64,000 nucleotides of DNA from Planctomycetaceae bacterium. Lineage in GTDB: Bacteria > Planctomycetota > Phycisphaerae > Phycisphaerales > UBA1924. Shown one piece after another: positions 9,346-18,676 of this stretch; the stretch's first letter is position 1; the number at the start of each line of letters is the position of its first letter. The stretch spans positions 22,014-86,013 of the forward strand of contig JAIYDA010000117.1 in the NCBI GenBank assembly GCA_027487735.1. The letters run 5' to 3'. The notes beneath the pieces were generated by a model. The model was not told the DNA's origin and ran no database searches. It saw only the letters and a program-made list of their open reading frames with translations. The translations under genes were made by a program, and so were the position numbers.

Positions 9346-9648
9346 CTACGGCAGACCCAGGCGGGTGCGTGCGATGCTCGCGGAGATGCCTTGCACGCGA
9401 ATGAGCTTGTGGGCGCTTGCGTGCCCTGACACAATCTCGATGTCCCCCACTGCGACGTTGAGAGCGTGTGCGAGCAGTTCGCACACGCGCGCGTTGGCGG
9501 CTCCGGCTTCGGGCGGCGCGCTCACGCGGATTTTCAGGCTATCGCCCAGCGGGCCTGCGATGACATCTTGGCGGCTGCCCGGGACGACCTTGAGGCGAAT
9601 GCGGCATGCGGCCACGGCTGCGAGCCCAGATAATCGGACGTTCGCCAT
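9346..9648 (-). CDS. DUF167/YggU family protein
   Basis: A small protein of 100 residues with the DUF167 fold. The hallmarks are RLKVVPGSRQDVIAG, the KIRVSAPPEAGAAN motif and a C-terminal segment ending SGHASAHKLIRVQGI. The family is widespread and its biochemical role is unsettled. The ATG at 9648 gives the usual family length; an upstream in-frame ATG at 9708 would add 20 residues rich in Pro and Ser. Neither start has a clear ribosome binding site. It is divergent from the TIGR03790-like gene. Confidence 0.85.
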   Translation of the reverse strand: MANVRLSGLAAVAACRIRLKVVPGSRQDVIAGPLGDSLKIRVSAPPEAGAANARVCELLAHALNVAVGDIEIVSGHASAHKLIRVQGISASIARTRLGLP

Positions 9649-9815
9649 CCGTGCGGTTGATGCCGATGGTGCGGGCTCTTCGTCTTGCACGATGTGCGTG
9701 GGGGGCATGGGTGCAGCTTTCGGCGGGCAGGGGCATATCGTGTTGCAACGCCCCGCTGGTGATTGCCGACGGTAGCGAGCAACGGGCGGACATGGATCAC
9801 GAGGACGTGTTGCAG

Positions 9816-11435
9816 ATGCGCATGCTGACGAAAGCATTCATGGCCGGCGTGTGCGCTGCGGCAGCCGTGCAGGCGGCGCACGCGCAGCTTGCCGAGCCGC
9901 AGGTGCTCGTGGTGTTCGACAGCCGGGTGAGCGACAGTGTTGCGGTTGCGGAGTATTACGCCGGGAGCGCGAAGGTGCCGGGGCCGCTCTCAGCCGCAAA
10001 CACGCCCACGCTGGGCAAACGCCCTGGCGTGTATGTGTTTGACCTCGCGAGTGCCGGCGCGGGCATCGCAACCGCTGGCAACATCAGCTACGCCGACTTT
10101 GTCAGCCGACTGCGCGACCCCATCCGGGCGCACCTGCAGTCGCGCAACCTCGCAACGCGCGTGCGCTGCATCGTGACGACCAAGGGCCTCGCGCACCGCA
10201 TCACCGACACCGACAACGCCCCGGTAGGAGACCTGCCCAGCAACAACCCGGGCAGCTTCATTCCGGAGCTGCTGGCCAACGACGTGACGTGCGCGAGCGT
10301 TGAGAGCGAGCTCACGCTGCTCTTCCAGGACCTGAGCAATGGCGAAGCGGGCAACAGCAACGACAGCAGAGCCGACGGCCTGATCGTGAACCCGCTCTGG
10401 AATCTCTCGGCGGGCGCTGGCTCATTCAGCAGCAACTTTGCCACCAGCCCCAAGAGCTTCTCGGCTTCGGGAACTGGGCCTTTGTGGAATCTCTCGGGCA
10501 GCACGGGCACCGCGCAGCGGCTCAACCCGGGCGATGTCTATCTCACGGCACGCCTTGATGGGCCCACCGTGAGCGACGTGCGCGCCATGCTCGATCGTTC
10601 GCAGGGCTTCATCTACAACGGCGGCACGCAAGCCTTCGTGTTCGACAGCGACCCCAACGCGCTCGACGCGATCTCGTCGGTGTTTCCTTCGCTTGGCGGC
10701 GGCAGCGACTACGCGCTCTCGGTTGCGGCGCTGAACAACGACGGGCGGTTTCCAGCGTCGTCGCAGCGCGTCAACACGCTCGCGAGCGCAGCCCAGTTCT
10801 TCGTGGGCCCGCGCCTCAGCTTCGCCGCTGGGCAGGGCGTGCTCGTGAATGAACCGCTGATCCTGCTCGCGAGCTATGGCGCGAATCACGATGGCGTGCC
10901 GAGCCTGCTCGCTGGTGGCAGCGCGGGCACGGTGTATGCCACGAGCTTTAACCTCGCGCCGGGCGCGATCTTCAACACCATCGAGAGCTTCAACTGCCGC
11001 GACTTTGGCGGGCTGGGGAACCTCAGCTTCGCAGCGCAGCAGCAGGCAAGCACCTACATCGCCGCGGGCGGCACCTTTGCCGTAGGCAACGTGTGGGAAC
11101 CCCTTGCCGACACGATTCCCGACAACGCGCTGCTCGTGCGAAACTTCGTGCTGGGCAACCAGAGCTGGGGCGAAGCCGCGTGGAGCAGCATCCCAGCCCT
11201 CAGTTGGATGCAGACCGTGATCGGCGACCCGCTCGCTCGCGCCCAACGCCGCAGCGAGGACATCACGGGCAACAACCGCATCACGCTGAACGACTTGCAC
11301 CTGTGGGAGGCCCTCCCCACCACCGACGCACGCAAGGACGTGAATCGCAACGGTGCGGCGGACAACGCCGATCGCCTCTTCGTCACGCAGACGCTGCGTG
11401 CGAGCGAGCGCGTGGGGCTTTTGCTTGGTCGCTGA
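9816..11435 (+). CDS. TIGR03790-like secreted protein
   Basis: An exported protein of 539 residues. The ATG at 9816, preceded by GAGGA, opens a signal peptide (MRMLTKAFMAGVCAAAAVQ, cleavage near AHA). The body begins with PQVLVVFDSRVSDSVAVAEY and continues with ISYADFVSRLRDPIRAHL and RCIVTTKGLAHRI. This is the layout I know from the TIGR03790 family, uncharacterised proteins that co-occur with exosortase systems. The last ~60 residues carry two Asp/Asn-rich calcium-type segments (ITGNNRITLNDLHLWEAL and KDVNRNGAADNADRLF) resembling a dockerin pair. No PEP-CTERM anchor is visible. The function is unknown; a cell-surface role is inferred. Confidence 0.75.
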   Translation: MRMLTKAFMAGVCAAAAVQAAHAQLAEPQVLVVFDSRVSDSVAVAEYYAGSAKVPGPLSAANTPTLGKRPGVYVFDLASAGAGIATAGNISYADFVSRLRDPIRAHLQSRNLATRVRCIVTTKGLAHRITDTDNAPVGDLPSNNPGSFIPELLANDVTCASVESELTLLFQDLSNGEAGNSNDSRADGLIVNPLWNLSAGAGSFSSNFATSPKSFSASGTGPLWNLSGSTGTAQRLNPGDVYLTARLDGPTVSDVRAMLDRSQGFIYNGGTQAFVFDSDPNALDAISSVFPSLGGGSDYALSVAALNNDGRFPASSQRVNTLASAAQFFVGPRLSFAAGQGVLVNEPLILLASYGANHDGVPSLLAGGSAGTVYATSFNLAPGAIFNTIESFNCRDFGGLGNLSFAAQQQASTYIAAGGTFAVGNVWEPLADTIPDNALLVRNFVLGNQSWGEAAWSSIPALSWMQTVIGDPLARAQRRSEDITGNNRITLNDLHLWEALPTTDARKDVNRNGAADNADRLFVTQTLRASERVGLLLGR

Positions 11436-11717
11436 TCTCCCTGCCCAAGGCCAATGCCAACCCACCAAACGCAACCCAACCACTCGCGCTGATTCTGCGT
11501 TGCGTGGGACGCACCGCGTGAAATCGCACGCTCCGGAGGCACCGTCACCGCTCGGCGGTCTGTGGCAAGACGATACTTGCCTCTGTCAGGCTGTGCGATC
11601 GCGCACGGCGTTGGTAGCATTGGGCGCGGCGTCCGTTTCAGGGGCCGCTGTCGGCGCAGGGTTGAACTGGGGCTGCCACCACGCCGCGAGCATCGCGGTG
11701 CGTGCCGAGCCCCTTGC

Positions 11718-14084
11718 ATGAGCAGAAACGACTCCAACTCCGACTGGAACGTCAGCGGTCGCCTGTCGCGAACGCAGGCGGTGGCGAAGTCGTTGCAAGA
11801 GCGTCAGCGTGCACTGAATGCCGAGCGGTTGGGGCTCGCGTGGCTGGGGCGGCTCGGGCGGGCGTTGCTCCAGCCGCACGCGGGGCTCAGCCTCGTGGTG
11901 GTCGTGTGCTTCGCGCTCGCCGCGATGGTGCTGTCTTGGTGGACGCGCTCGCAGACGATCGTGCCCGTCGGGCGCGTCGTGGATGAGACCAAGCTCGTGC
12001 GCGTCGACACGATGGTGCTCGACGACCCGGACCAGACACGTAGACTGCGGAACCAAGCACGAGACGCGACCCCCCGCGTCTTCGTGCTCGATCCAAGCGT
12101 GCTCGAGTCGCTCACGAGCGCCATCGCCACGCTGCCTCAGCTCGTCCGCGGTCAGCCCGACCCTGCATCGCTCGATCCGCTGCTCATCGAGCAGTTTGGG
12201 CTCACGCCCGAGTTGCTGCGCGAGCTGGATGACATCGCCAAGGCCGAAGCGACCATCGACGAAGGTGCCGACCAGCAAGGCCCGTGGGACCAGGCAGTGG
12301 AGCGTCTTCGCACCATGCTGCTGCAAAGGCCGCTGGTGGACAGCGCAACCTATCAGCGCGGCGTGCAGGATGGCACCAGCAAGTTCGTGCGACTCGTGGA
12401 CCCTCGAGATGCAACCCCACGCCCCAGGCTCGTGCTGCGATCCGAGCTCATCAGCGTGACGGACGCAGAGGCCATGAACCAGCTCGCGCGCGTGCTCGCG
12501 CGCGACGCGGGCGTGCCCACCGCGGTGCGCGATGCGGTGGCGCGACGCATCGCCACCTTCGGAAAAGCCATCTACAGCTTCGACCAGGCAACCACGGTGC
12601 GCGACGAGAACGCCGCGGCACAAAGCGTCGAGCCCGCCACCATCACCAGCCCGCGCCGGCAGGTGATCGTCGAGCGGGGCGAGGTGCTGACGCCCGCGCA
12701 GGCCAGCCTGCTGCGAGCCGAGCACGCCGCATTCCTGGCTAGCCTCGATGCGTGGAAGAAGGCCCTGCTCATGGGGGCCCTCGGCGCGGCGTGCGGACTC
12801 ATCGTGCTGGGCATGAGCGGATACGGCGTGCTGTTCGCCCCGCGCATCCACCGGCGCTGGACGCGCACGCTGGGCGTTGCGCTGCTCATGCTGCTCACGC
12901 TCGCGGGAGCATGCATCGGCAGCGTGCTGCGACCGGAGTTTGCGGGCGTTGTCAGCGTGCTGCCCAGCGCGCTGGTGGCGATGCTGTTCTGCATTGGGTA
13001 TGACAGGCGAAGCGCCCTGGCCTTTGGGCTGCTGCACGGGCTTTTGGTCTGCGTCTGCCTTGGTGCGGGCGTCACGACGTTTGCGATCATCGCGACGGGC
13101 GTTGCGTGCGTGGTTGCGAGCCTGAAGGAAGTGCGCGATCGCAAGAGCCTCGTCCGCGTCAGCCTCGCGAGCGGCGTGGGCCTCGCGCTCGCGACCATCG
13201 TGTTCGGCGTGCTGCAGCGCCCGCTCACGCGCGAGGCCTTCATCGAGCTCCTCACCGATGCGGGGCTCGCGCTGCTGGGCATGCTGCTGCTGGGCGGACT
13301 GACGCTGTTTGTGCTGCCGCTCATCGAGCGGGTGTTCGGCGTGGTCACTGGCCTGACGCTGGGCGAGCTGCGCGACCCCAAGCAGCCCCTGCTGCGCGAG
13401 CTGCAGATGCGGGCCCCGGGCACGTACACGCACTCGCTGAATGTCGCGAGCATCGCCGAACAGGCTGCGGAGGCAGTGGGCTGTGATGGCTTGCTCACGT
13501 ATGTGGGGTGCCTCTATCACGACGTGGGGAAGATGAACAAGCCCGAGTACTTCGTCGAGAACCAGCAGGCGGGCATCAACAAGCACGACAAGCTCAGCCC
13601 CGCGATGAGCCTGCTCGTGGTCGTGGGCCACGTGAAGGACGGAGCGGAGCTCGCACGCGAGTTCAAGCTGCCCGCGCGACTGCTGCACTTTATTGAGGCC
13701 CACCACGGCACGACACTCGTCGAGTATTTCTATCACCGCGCCCGCAAGCAGGCCTTCGCGGCCGACGGCGACGAAGCGCAGATGCCCGACGAGTTTGAGT
13801 ATCGCTACCCGGGCCCCAAGCCCCGCACGAAGGAGGTCGCGATCCTCATGGTGTGCGACGCTGCGGAGAGCGCCGCCCGCGCCCTGGGTGAGCCCACGCC
13901 CGCTAAGATCGAGAGTCTCGTGCGCGACATCGCCGACAAGCGCCTGCGCGATGGCCAGTTTGACGAGTGCGACCTCACGCTCAAGGAGCTGTCGATCATC
14001 TGCGACAGCATCGCCCGCAGCGTCACGAGCATGTATCACAGCCGCGTGGCATATCCCGGTGGGCGAGAAACCGCGGGGAGATAA
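11718..14084 (+). CDS. 7TM-HD family phosphohydrolase (PgpH-like)
   Basis: Membrane-bound HD-domain phosphodiesterase of 788 residues. It has one N-terminal membrane segment (about 54-77), an extracytoplasmic 7TMR-HDED domain (about 80-340), a seven-helix membrane block (about 347-550) and a cytoplasmic HD domain with metal-binding residues in THSLNVASIAEQ and LYHDVGKMNKPEYF (H601, D602). Characterised members hydrolyse cyclic di-AMP to pApA. The ATG at 11718 is preferred because it begins the conserved polar N-terminus (MSRNDSNSDW). PgpH genes usually precede ybeY; here the next gene is convergent and unrelated. Confidence 0.9.
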   Translation: MSRNDSNSDWNVSGRLSRTQAVAKSLQERQRALNAERLGLAWLGRLGRALLQPHAGLSLVVVVCFALAAMVLSWWTRSQTIVPVGRVVDETKLVRVDTMVLDDPDQTRRLRNQARDATPRVFVLDPSVLESLTSAIATLPQLVRGQPDPASLDPLLIEQFGLTPELLRELDDIAKAEATIDEGADQQGPWDQAVERLRTMLLQRPLVDSATYQRGVQDGTSKFVRLVDPRDATPRPRLVLRSELISVTDAEAMNQLARVLARDAGVPTAVRDAVARRIATFGKAIYSFDQATTVRDENAAAQSVEPATITSPRRQVIVERGEVLTPAQASLLRAEHAAFLASLDAWKKALLMGALGAACGLIVLGMSGYGVLFAPRIHRRWTRTLGVALLMLLTLAGACIGSVLRPEFAGVVSVLPSALVAMLFCIGYDRRSALAFGLLHGLLVCVCLGAGVTTFAIIATGVACVVASLKEVRDRKSLVRVSLASGVGLALATIVFGVLQRPLTREAFIELLTDAGLALLGMLLLGGLTLFVLPLIERVFGVVTGLTLGELRDPKQPLLRELQMRAPGTYTHSLNVASIAEQAAEAVGCDGLLTYVGCLYHDVGKMNKPEYFVENQQAGINKHDKLSPAMSLLVVVGHVKDGAELAREFKLPARLLHFIEAHHGTTLVEYFYHRARKQAFAADGDEAQMPDEFEYRYPGPKPRTKEVAILMVCDAAESAARALGEPTPAKIESLVRDIADKRLRDGQFDECDLTLKELSIICDSIARSVTSMYHSRVAYPGGRETAGR

Positions 14085-14117
14085 GGGCAGCGTCAATCGC
14101 TCGCCAACGAGCCGTCC

Positions 14118-15143
14118 TTACGCCGTCACCGCCGGCGCATACGCCGGATACGTCTTGCGGAAGCCCTTCCACGCGATGCCAAGGTCTTCGGTCGCTTTCG
14201 TCATGTCCGCAACGCTGTCCTCGGCTGCCATGCGGGCCATGCCAGCATCAAACGGCAAAAAGTTTCCCAGCCCCACAAAGCCCGCGACGGTCGCGATCCA
14301 CGCGTTGGGCTCACTGGGTGCGCCAAAGGGGTGCAGCGGCAGGGCGCCGGGCGTGTTGTCTCGCATGAAGCGCAGCATCTGGGGCCACGTGAGCGTCTCG
14401 CTCCCCACGAGGCTATAGGTCTCGCCGATCGAACGCGGGTTCGTCAGGCATCCCACAAACGCCGCGGCAACATCCTCGACGGCGATGGGAGCGATCCGCG
14501 GGTCGCGCTCGTTCGTGCCGCCCAGGGGCACGCGGGTGTCGTCGTCGCCGCCCGTGAAGTAGGGCAAGAACACGAACGGAGCCTTCTCGCCCTTCATCCA
14601 CTGGAACGCCATCTTCACAAACTCGCTGTCCTTGCCGTGGATGAGCCCAGGACGCATGATGGTCCAATCCAGGCTGCTGCGGCGGACCGCAGTCTCGGCC
14701 TCCCACTTCGTGCGCTGGTACTCGCACACAAAGTCGCTGCGCACGCCCAGCGCGCTCATCTGCACGAAGCGGCGCACGTTGCCATGCTCACAGGCCTGCA
14801 CCAGCACGCGTGCCGCGTCGGTGTGCAAGCGCTGGAACGTTTGGCCCAGGCGACGCAACTCGCGGATGATGCCCACGAGATTGATCGCGGCCTGGCACCC
14901 AGCCACGAGCTCGTTCGCGACGTCTTGATGCGCGACTTCCCCCACCACCAGGCTCAGCTTCGTGCTGCTGGGCAGCACCGCACGGGCCTTCGCCGTGTCT
15001 CGCACCAGGGCACGCACGCTGTAGCCGCGGCTGAGCAGCTCCGCGACGACGCTGCGACCCACAAAGCCCGTCGCGCCGGTGACGGCGACAACGGCGATGG
15101 GCGAAGATGAACGACTGCTACCTGGCTGAGTGCTGCTGGTCAT
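14118..15143 (-). CDS. NDUFA9-like NAD(P)-binding protein (atypical SDR)
   Basis: A 341-residue Rossmann protein with the dinucleotide-binding motif VTGATGFVGRSVVAELLSRG near residue 20. The YQRTKWEAE segment has the Tyr-x-x-x-Lys of extended SDRs, and WTIMRPGLIHG follows. The overall pattern matches the complex I NDUFA9-like subfamily, whose eukaryotic members are accessory subunits of NADH dehydrogenase. Bacterial homologues may act as epimerase-like or quinone-related enzymes. The ATG at 15143 is chosen because the upstream in-frame sequence is low-quality and overlaps the divergent ABC gene. A lone nuoC lies 5.6 kb away. Confidence 0.85.
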   Translation of the reverse strand: MTSSTQPGSSRSSSPIAVVAVTGATGFVGRSVVAELLSRGYSVRALVRDTAKARAVLPSSTKLSLVVGEVAHQDVANELVAGCQAAINLVGIIRELRRLGQTFQRLHTDAARVLVQACEHGNVRRFVQMSALGVRSDFVCEYQRTKWEAETAVRRSSLDWTIMRPGLIHGKDSEFVKMAFQWMKGEKAPFVFLPYFTGGDDDTRVPLGGTNERDPRIAPIAVEDVAAAFVGCLTNPRSIGETYSLVGSETLTWPQMLRFMRDNTPGALPLHPFGAPSEPNAWIATVAGFVGLGNFLPFDAGMARMAAEDSVADMTKATEDLGIAWKGFRKTYPAYAPAVTA

Positions 15144-15201
15144 TGCGGGGCTAGCGTAGGAAGCATTTTCCAGCGTGCCACCCACACTCGCCAACCCCGC
15201 T

Positions 15202-16116
15202 ATGCCTGAAGGGCCCCCGCCCGCCCTTCGTGTGCCGCCTCTCGGGCTTCGCACGCCCCTTGGCGGCGAAGCCGCAAGCGGCGCAAGCCTCGACGTGCCC
15301 GCCTGCACGTTCTTCGCCCGTCGCATCACCGCGATTTTGGGTGCCAACGGCAGCGGCAAGACGACGCTGCTGCGAACCCTCGCGGGCCTGGTTCGTCCCA
15401 CCCAAGGCACGGTCGAGCTTGCGTCCCTCAGCGGTTTGCAGGCCTCCTCCGTGCATGCGCTGCCCGCTCAAGACCGGGCCAAGGCCATCGCGTTTATCAG
15501 CCAGCGCAGCGAGGCGAGCGAGGCCTTCTCGTCGCAAGAGATCGTTGCCCTTGGGCTACATGCCCAGGGCGTTGGCACGCAGCATGCCATGGAGCGTGCC
15601 CGAGCAGGGCTCGCGCAGGTCGATGCCCTGCACCTCGCGACGCAGCCCTTTGCAACCCTGAGCGGTGGCGAGCGCCAACGCGTCTCGCTGGCCCGCGCGC
15701 TTGTGCAGCTTGGGCTGGAGCGCGATGCGAACGGATCGCCTGCCCCGCGCGTACTGCTCGCAGACGAGCCCACGAGCGCGATGGACGTGCGACACGCGCT
15801 GCGCTCGCTCGACATACTGCGATGTGCCGCATCCTCCGGTGCCGCCGTGGTCCTGGCGATGCACGACGTAGCCCTGGCCCTGCGCACCTGCGACGACTGC
15901 CTGCTCCTCACTCGGCCCGACCAAGGCAATGCCCGCGTGCTATTTGCGGGCCCCGTGGCAGACCTGCCCGACGCAGCTCTTGATGAGGCGTTCGGCGTCC
16001 GCTTCTCCCCCACCACCATCGCGAGCGGCGCGCAGGCTGGAAGCACACTGCGGGCAGGGTTCGCGCACCAGCAAGTGCGCAGCGACCAGACGCCCGGGGA
16101 GCCCGGGCCAACCTAG
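15202..16116 (+). CDS. ABC transporter ATP-binding protein (iron/cobalamin type)
   Basis: A 304-residue ABC ATPase. It has Walker A GANGSGKTT (47-55), the Q-loop in FISQRSEA, the signature LSGGERQRVSLARAL (from 153), Walker B VLLADEPTSAMD and the switch His in MHDVALAL. The sequence is closest in feel to FecE/BtuD/FhuC-type ATPases for siderophore or cobalamin import. No permease or binding protein is adjacent; a BtuF-like protein lies about 19 kb away. An in-frame GTG at 15175 is an alternative start. It ends 11 bp before ffh. Confidence 0.85.
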   Translation: MPEGPPPALRVPPLGLRTPLGGEAASGASLDVPACTFFARRITAILGANGSGKTTLLRTLAGLVRPTQGTVELASLSGLQASSVHALPAQDRAKAIAFISQRSEASEAFSSQEIVALGLHAQGVGTQHAMERARAGLAQVDALHLATQPFATLSGGERQRVSLARALVQLGLERDANGSPAPRVLLADEPTSAMDVRHALRSLDILRCAASSGAAVVLAMHDVALALRTCDDCLLLTRPDQGNARVLFAGPVADLPDAALDEAFGVRFSPTTIASGAQAGSTLRAGFAHQQVRSDQTPGEPGPT

Positions 16117-16127
16117 AATCTCCGCTT

Positions 16128-17681
16128 ATGTTCGACAAACTCACCGACACCTTTGGCGGCTTGTTTCGCAAGCTCAGCGGCACAGACAAAATCAGCGAGA
16201 GCAACGTCTCCGACGCGATGGCCGACGTGCGCACCGCGCTGCTCGATGCCGACGTGCACCTCGATGTCGTGAACGAGTTCTGCGATGTCGTGCTCGCCGA
16301 TGCCAAGGGGCAGAAGGTGCACGAAAAGCTCGAGCCGGGCCAGCAGATGATCGGCATTGTGCACAAGCGGCTCGTCGAGCTGCTGGGCGGCACCGTGGAG
16401 GCAACCCCCGAGGACGAACGCACGGGCCTGCCCATCCCGCTGCCCAAGCCCCAGCAAGAGAGCGTCGCGATCGCCCGCAGCGCGAGCGGTCCCACCATCA
16501 TCATGATGGCGGGTTTGCAAGGCAGCGGCAAGACCACCACCTGCGGCAAGCTCGCAGGATTCCTCAAGAAGCAAGGGCGCAGCGTGCTCCTCGCAGCGTG
16601 CGACCTGCAGCGTCCCGCCGCCGTCGAGCAGCTTCAGACGATCGCGACGCAAGTGGGCGAGATGTCGGGCGGTGCCCGTGTGGGGTTCTATGGCGAGGCG
16701 GACAAGACCGCGGAGTATGGCAAGGCCGTGGGCGTCGCGGTCGACGTCGCGAAGCGCGCCGTGCAGCACGCCCGGGCGCAAGGCTTCGACACCGTGATCC
16801 TCGACACCGCCGGTCGCCTGCACATCAACGACCAGCTCATGGGTGAGCTCGAGAGCGTGAAGACCGCGACCAGCCCGCACGAGGTCTTCCTCGTCGTCGA
16901 CGCGATGAGCGGGCAGGACGCGGTGAACAGCGCCAAGGCCTTCCACAACCGCCTCGCCGTCAGCGGCGTGATCCTCGCGAAGTATGACAGCGACACGCGG
17001 GGCGGAGCAGCGATCAGCGTGCGCAAGGTGACGGGTGCTCCAATCAAGTTCGTAGGCGTGGGCGAGAAGCTGGGCGCACTCGAAGAGTTCTTGCCCGACC
17101 GCGTCGCAGGGCGCATCCTGGGCATGGGCGACGTGGTGAGCCTTGTCGAGAAAGCCCAGCGCGAGGTGAGCGAGGACGACGCCAAGAGCCTGCAAGAGAA
17201 GATGATGCGGGGCGAGATGACGATGGAAGACTTCATCAAGCAGATGAAGCTCATCCGTCGCATGGGCCCGCTCAAGCAACTGCTGGGCTTGCTGCCAGGC
17301 GTCGGGAGCATGCTCAAGCAGGTCGATATCGACGACAAGCACCTCGACCGCATCGAGGCGATCGTGGGCAGCATGACCAAAGCCGAGCGCCAGAATGGCG
17401 TCGAGATGAGCTTCTCGCGCAGGCGGCGCATCGCCGCGGGCTCGGGCGTCAAGCTCGAGGAAGTTAGCCAGCTCATCAAGCAGTTTGAGATGGTGGGCAA
17501 GGTAAGCAAGCAGCTCGCGGGCATGAGCACCCGCGACCGCGCCGCCGCGATGCGCGAGATGGGCCCCGCCGCCACAGGCGACCTCCCCCGCGGCATGCAG
17601 GGCATCGGCAACAGCATGTTTGCCAAAGGCAGCACCGTGAGCGCAAGCGTGAAGGACCGGTTTAAGAAGAGGAAGAGGTAG
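16128..17681 (+). CDS. ffh: Signal recognition particle protein Ffh
   Basis: Ffh is the SRP GTPase that binds 4.5S RNA and signal sequences and delivers nascent membrane proteins to FtsY. The protein has 517 residues. It carries the N-domain (1-90), the G domain with Walker A GLQGSGKTT (129-137), DLQRPAAVEQL and DTAGRL, and the Met-rich M domain with FSRRRRIAAGSG and a basic end (KDRFKKRKR). The G4 motif reads AKYDSDTRGG instead of the usual TKLDGDARGG; the Lys and Asp that contact guanine are kept. No SRP RNA is evident next to it. Confidence 0.97.
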   Translation: MFDKLTDTFGGLFRKLSGTDKISESNVSDAMADVRTALLDADVHLDVVNEFCDVVLADAKGQKVHEKLEPGQQMIGIVHKRLVELLGGTVEATPEDERTGLPIPLPKPQQESVAIARSASGPTIIMMAGLQGSGKTTTCGKLAGFLKKQGRSVLLAACDLQRPAAVEQLQTIATQVGEMSGGARVGFYGEADKTAEYGKAVGVAVDVAKRAVQHARAQGFDTVILDTAGRLHINDQLMGELESVKTATSPHEVFLVVDAMSGQDAVNSAKAFHNRLAVSGVILAKYDSDTRGGAAISVRKVTGAPIKFVGVGEKLGALEEFLPDRVAGRILGMGDVVSLVEKAQREVSEDDAKSLQEKMMRGEMTMEDFIKQMKLIRRMGPLKQLLGLLPGVGSMLKQVDIDDKHLDRIEAIVGSMTKAERQNGVEMSFSRRRRIAAGSGVKLEEVSQLIKQFEMVGKVSKQLAGMSTRDRAAAMREMGPAATGDLPRGMQGIGNSMFAKGSTVSASVKDRFKKRKR

Positions 17682-17690
17682 TCGGGCGAC

Positions 17691-17713
17691 GGGAACGGGG
17701 AGCGGGGAACGGG
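17691..17713 (+). repeat. G-rich repeat with quadruplex potential
   Basis: Four runs of 3-4 G separated by AAC or AGC triplets (GGG-AAC-GGGG-AGC-GGGG-AAC-GGG), just after ffh. It matches the G3+N1-7 quadruplex rule and is inverted relative to the C-rich copy at 17888-17911. Confidence 0.7.
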
Positions 17714-17776
17714 AAGAAGAGGGACAGGTGACAGGTGACAGGAGGGTAAAGGCCAGTGAACAGACCGTTCCGACCC

Positions 17777-17832
17777 GACACCTCGACACCTCGACACCTC
17801 GACACCTCGACACCTCGACACCTCGACACCTC
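17777..17832 (+). repeat. 8-bp tandem repeat (GACACCTC, 7 copies)
   Basis: Seven perfect head-to-tail copies of GACACCTC in the convergent intergenic region between ffh and the peroxiredoxin-like gene. No coding role is apparent. Confidence 0.95.
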
Positions 17833-17837
17833 TTGCC

Positions 17838-17873
17838 AAAAAAGAAAACGCCCAGGCTCATCACCCAGGCGTT
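17838..17873 (-). terminator. Rho-independent terminator for the peroxiredoxin-like gene
   Basis: Read on the minus strand, a 10-bp stem (AACGCCTGGG pairing with CCTGGGCGTT, two of the pairs G-U) closes a 7-nt loop and is followed directly by TTCTTTTTT. It lies 45 bp past the stop at 17918. Confidence 0.85.
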
Positions 17874-17887
17874 CTGACTTCACAGAT

Positions 17888-17911
17888 CCCGTTCCCCGTT
17901 CCCCGTTCCCC
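17888..17911 (-). repeat. Inverted copy of the G-rich repeat
   Basis: C-rich on the plus strand, so the minus strand reads GGGG-AAC-GGGG-AAC-GGGG-AAC-GGG. It pairs with the element at 17691-17713, so the whole intergenic block is bracketed by an inverted repeat. Confidence 0.7.
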
Positions 17912-17917
17912 TCCTCC

Positions 17918-18676
17918 TCAATCCTTCTTGTACTTCACGCTGCACCCATACGCGGGCGTCTTGTTCGTCGACACCGTCTCGCCCTTGAGCATCTCGTCCA
18001 GGGCCTTGCTCACGTAGTTCACCTTGCCCAGCGTGTCCGCCGAGCGGTTGTCGTCGATCGCGCCGTGATACGCGATCGTGCCATCCTTCGCGATGATGAA
18101 CATCTCGGGCGTGCGCTTCGCGCCGTAGGTCTTGCCCACCGTGCCGCTCTCGTCGATGAGCACTGGGTATCCGATGCTGTAGTCCGTCACTGCTCGCTGG
18201 TTGCGCTCCAGCCCGTGGCCCTGCTCACCCTTCGCGCCGCTGTTGATGGCGACGAACTTCACGCCCTTGTCCTTGTACTTCTCAAACAGGTCCTTGAAGG
18301 TCGTGTTGTTCTTGTGGTGCTTCACGACGAACGGGCAATCAGGGTTGAACCACTCGAGCACAACGATGGTGTTGCCATCCACGAGCGTGCTCAGTTGCAC
18401 GTCGTTGCCCGCGGTGTCCTTGAGCGTGAAGTTGGCGTACGTGTCGCCCGTCGTCAGGCCCGAGGACTCTGCCTTCTTCTCTTCCTTTTTCTCGTCCTTC
18501 TTCTCATCCTTGGGCTTTTCAGCCGCAGGCTTGGTTTCAGCAGGCTTCGCCTGCGTGGGCTTGTCATCCGCGAAAGCGCGCCCCGTGAGCGTGCCCGCCA
18601 AGGCCGCCGCCACGATCACGCCACCAGCAACCAACGCCAACATCTTGCCACCTGAGCGACACAGAAGCGTGCACAT
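17918..18676 (-). CDS. Peroxiredoxin-like (AhpC/TSA-type) exported protein
   Basis: A thioredoxin-fold protein of 252 residues. An N-terminal signal or anchor (residues 10-36) is followed by a highly charged Lys/Glu/Pro linker (38-70) and then a redoxin domain. The likely peroxidatic Cys is C114 in WFNPDCPFVVKHH, and a second Cys lies near the C-terminus in AYGCSVKY. The WFNPDCPF pattern is common in planctomycete proteins of the AhpC/TSA superfamily; peroxide or thiol reduction in the periplasm is inferred. The ATG at 18676 is supported by GAGGAG six bases upstream. A strong terminator follows the gene. It lies downstream of a DsbD N-domain-like gene on the same strand. Confidence 0.87.
   Translation of the reverse strand: MCTLLCRSGGKMLALVAGGVIVAAALAGTLTGRAFADDKPTQAKPAETKPAAEKPKDEKKDEKKEEKKAESSGLTTGDTYANFTLKDTAGNDVQLSTLVDGNTIVVLEWFNPDCPFVVKHHKNNTTFKDLFEKYKDKGVKFVAINSGAKGEQGHGLERNQRAVTDYSIGYPVLIDESGTVGKTYGAKRTPEMFIIAKDGTIAYHGAIDDNRSADTLGKVNYVSKALDEMLKGETVSTNKTPAYGCSVKYKKD

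Noticed and set aside
11586..14096. Minus-strand reading frame opposite the 7TM-HD gene
   Set aside because: No domain; the plus-strand gene has membrane helices and HD motifs.
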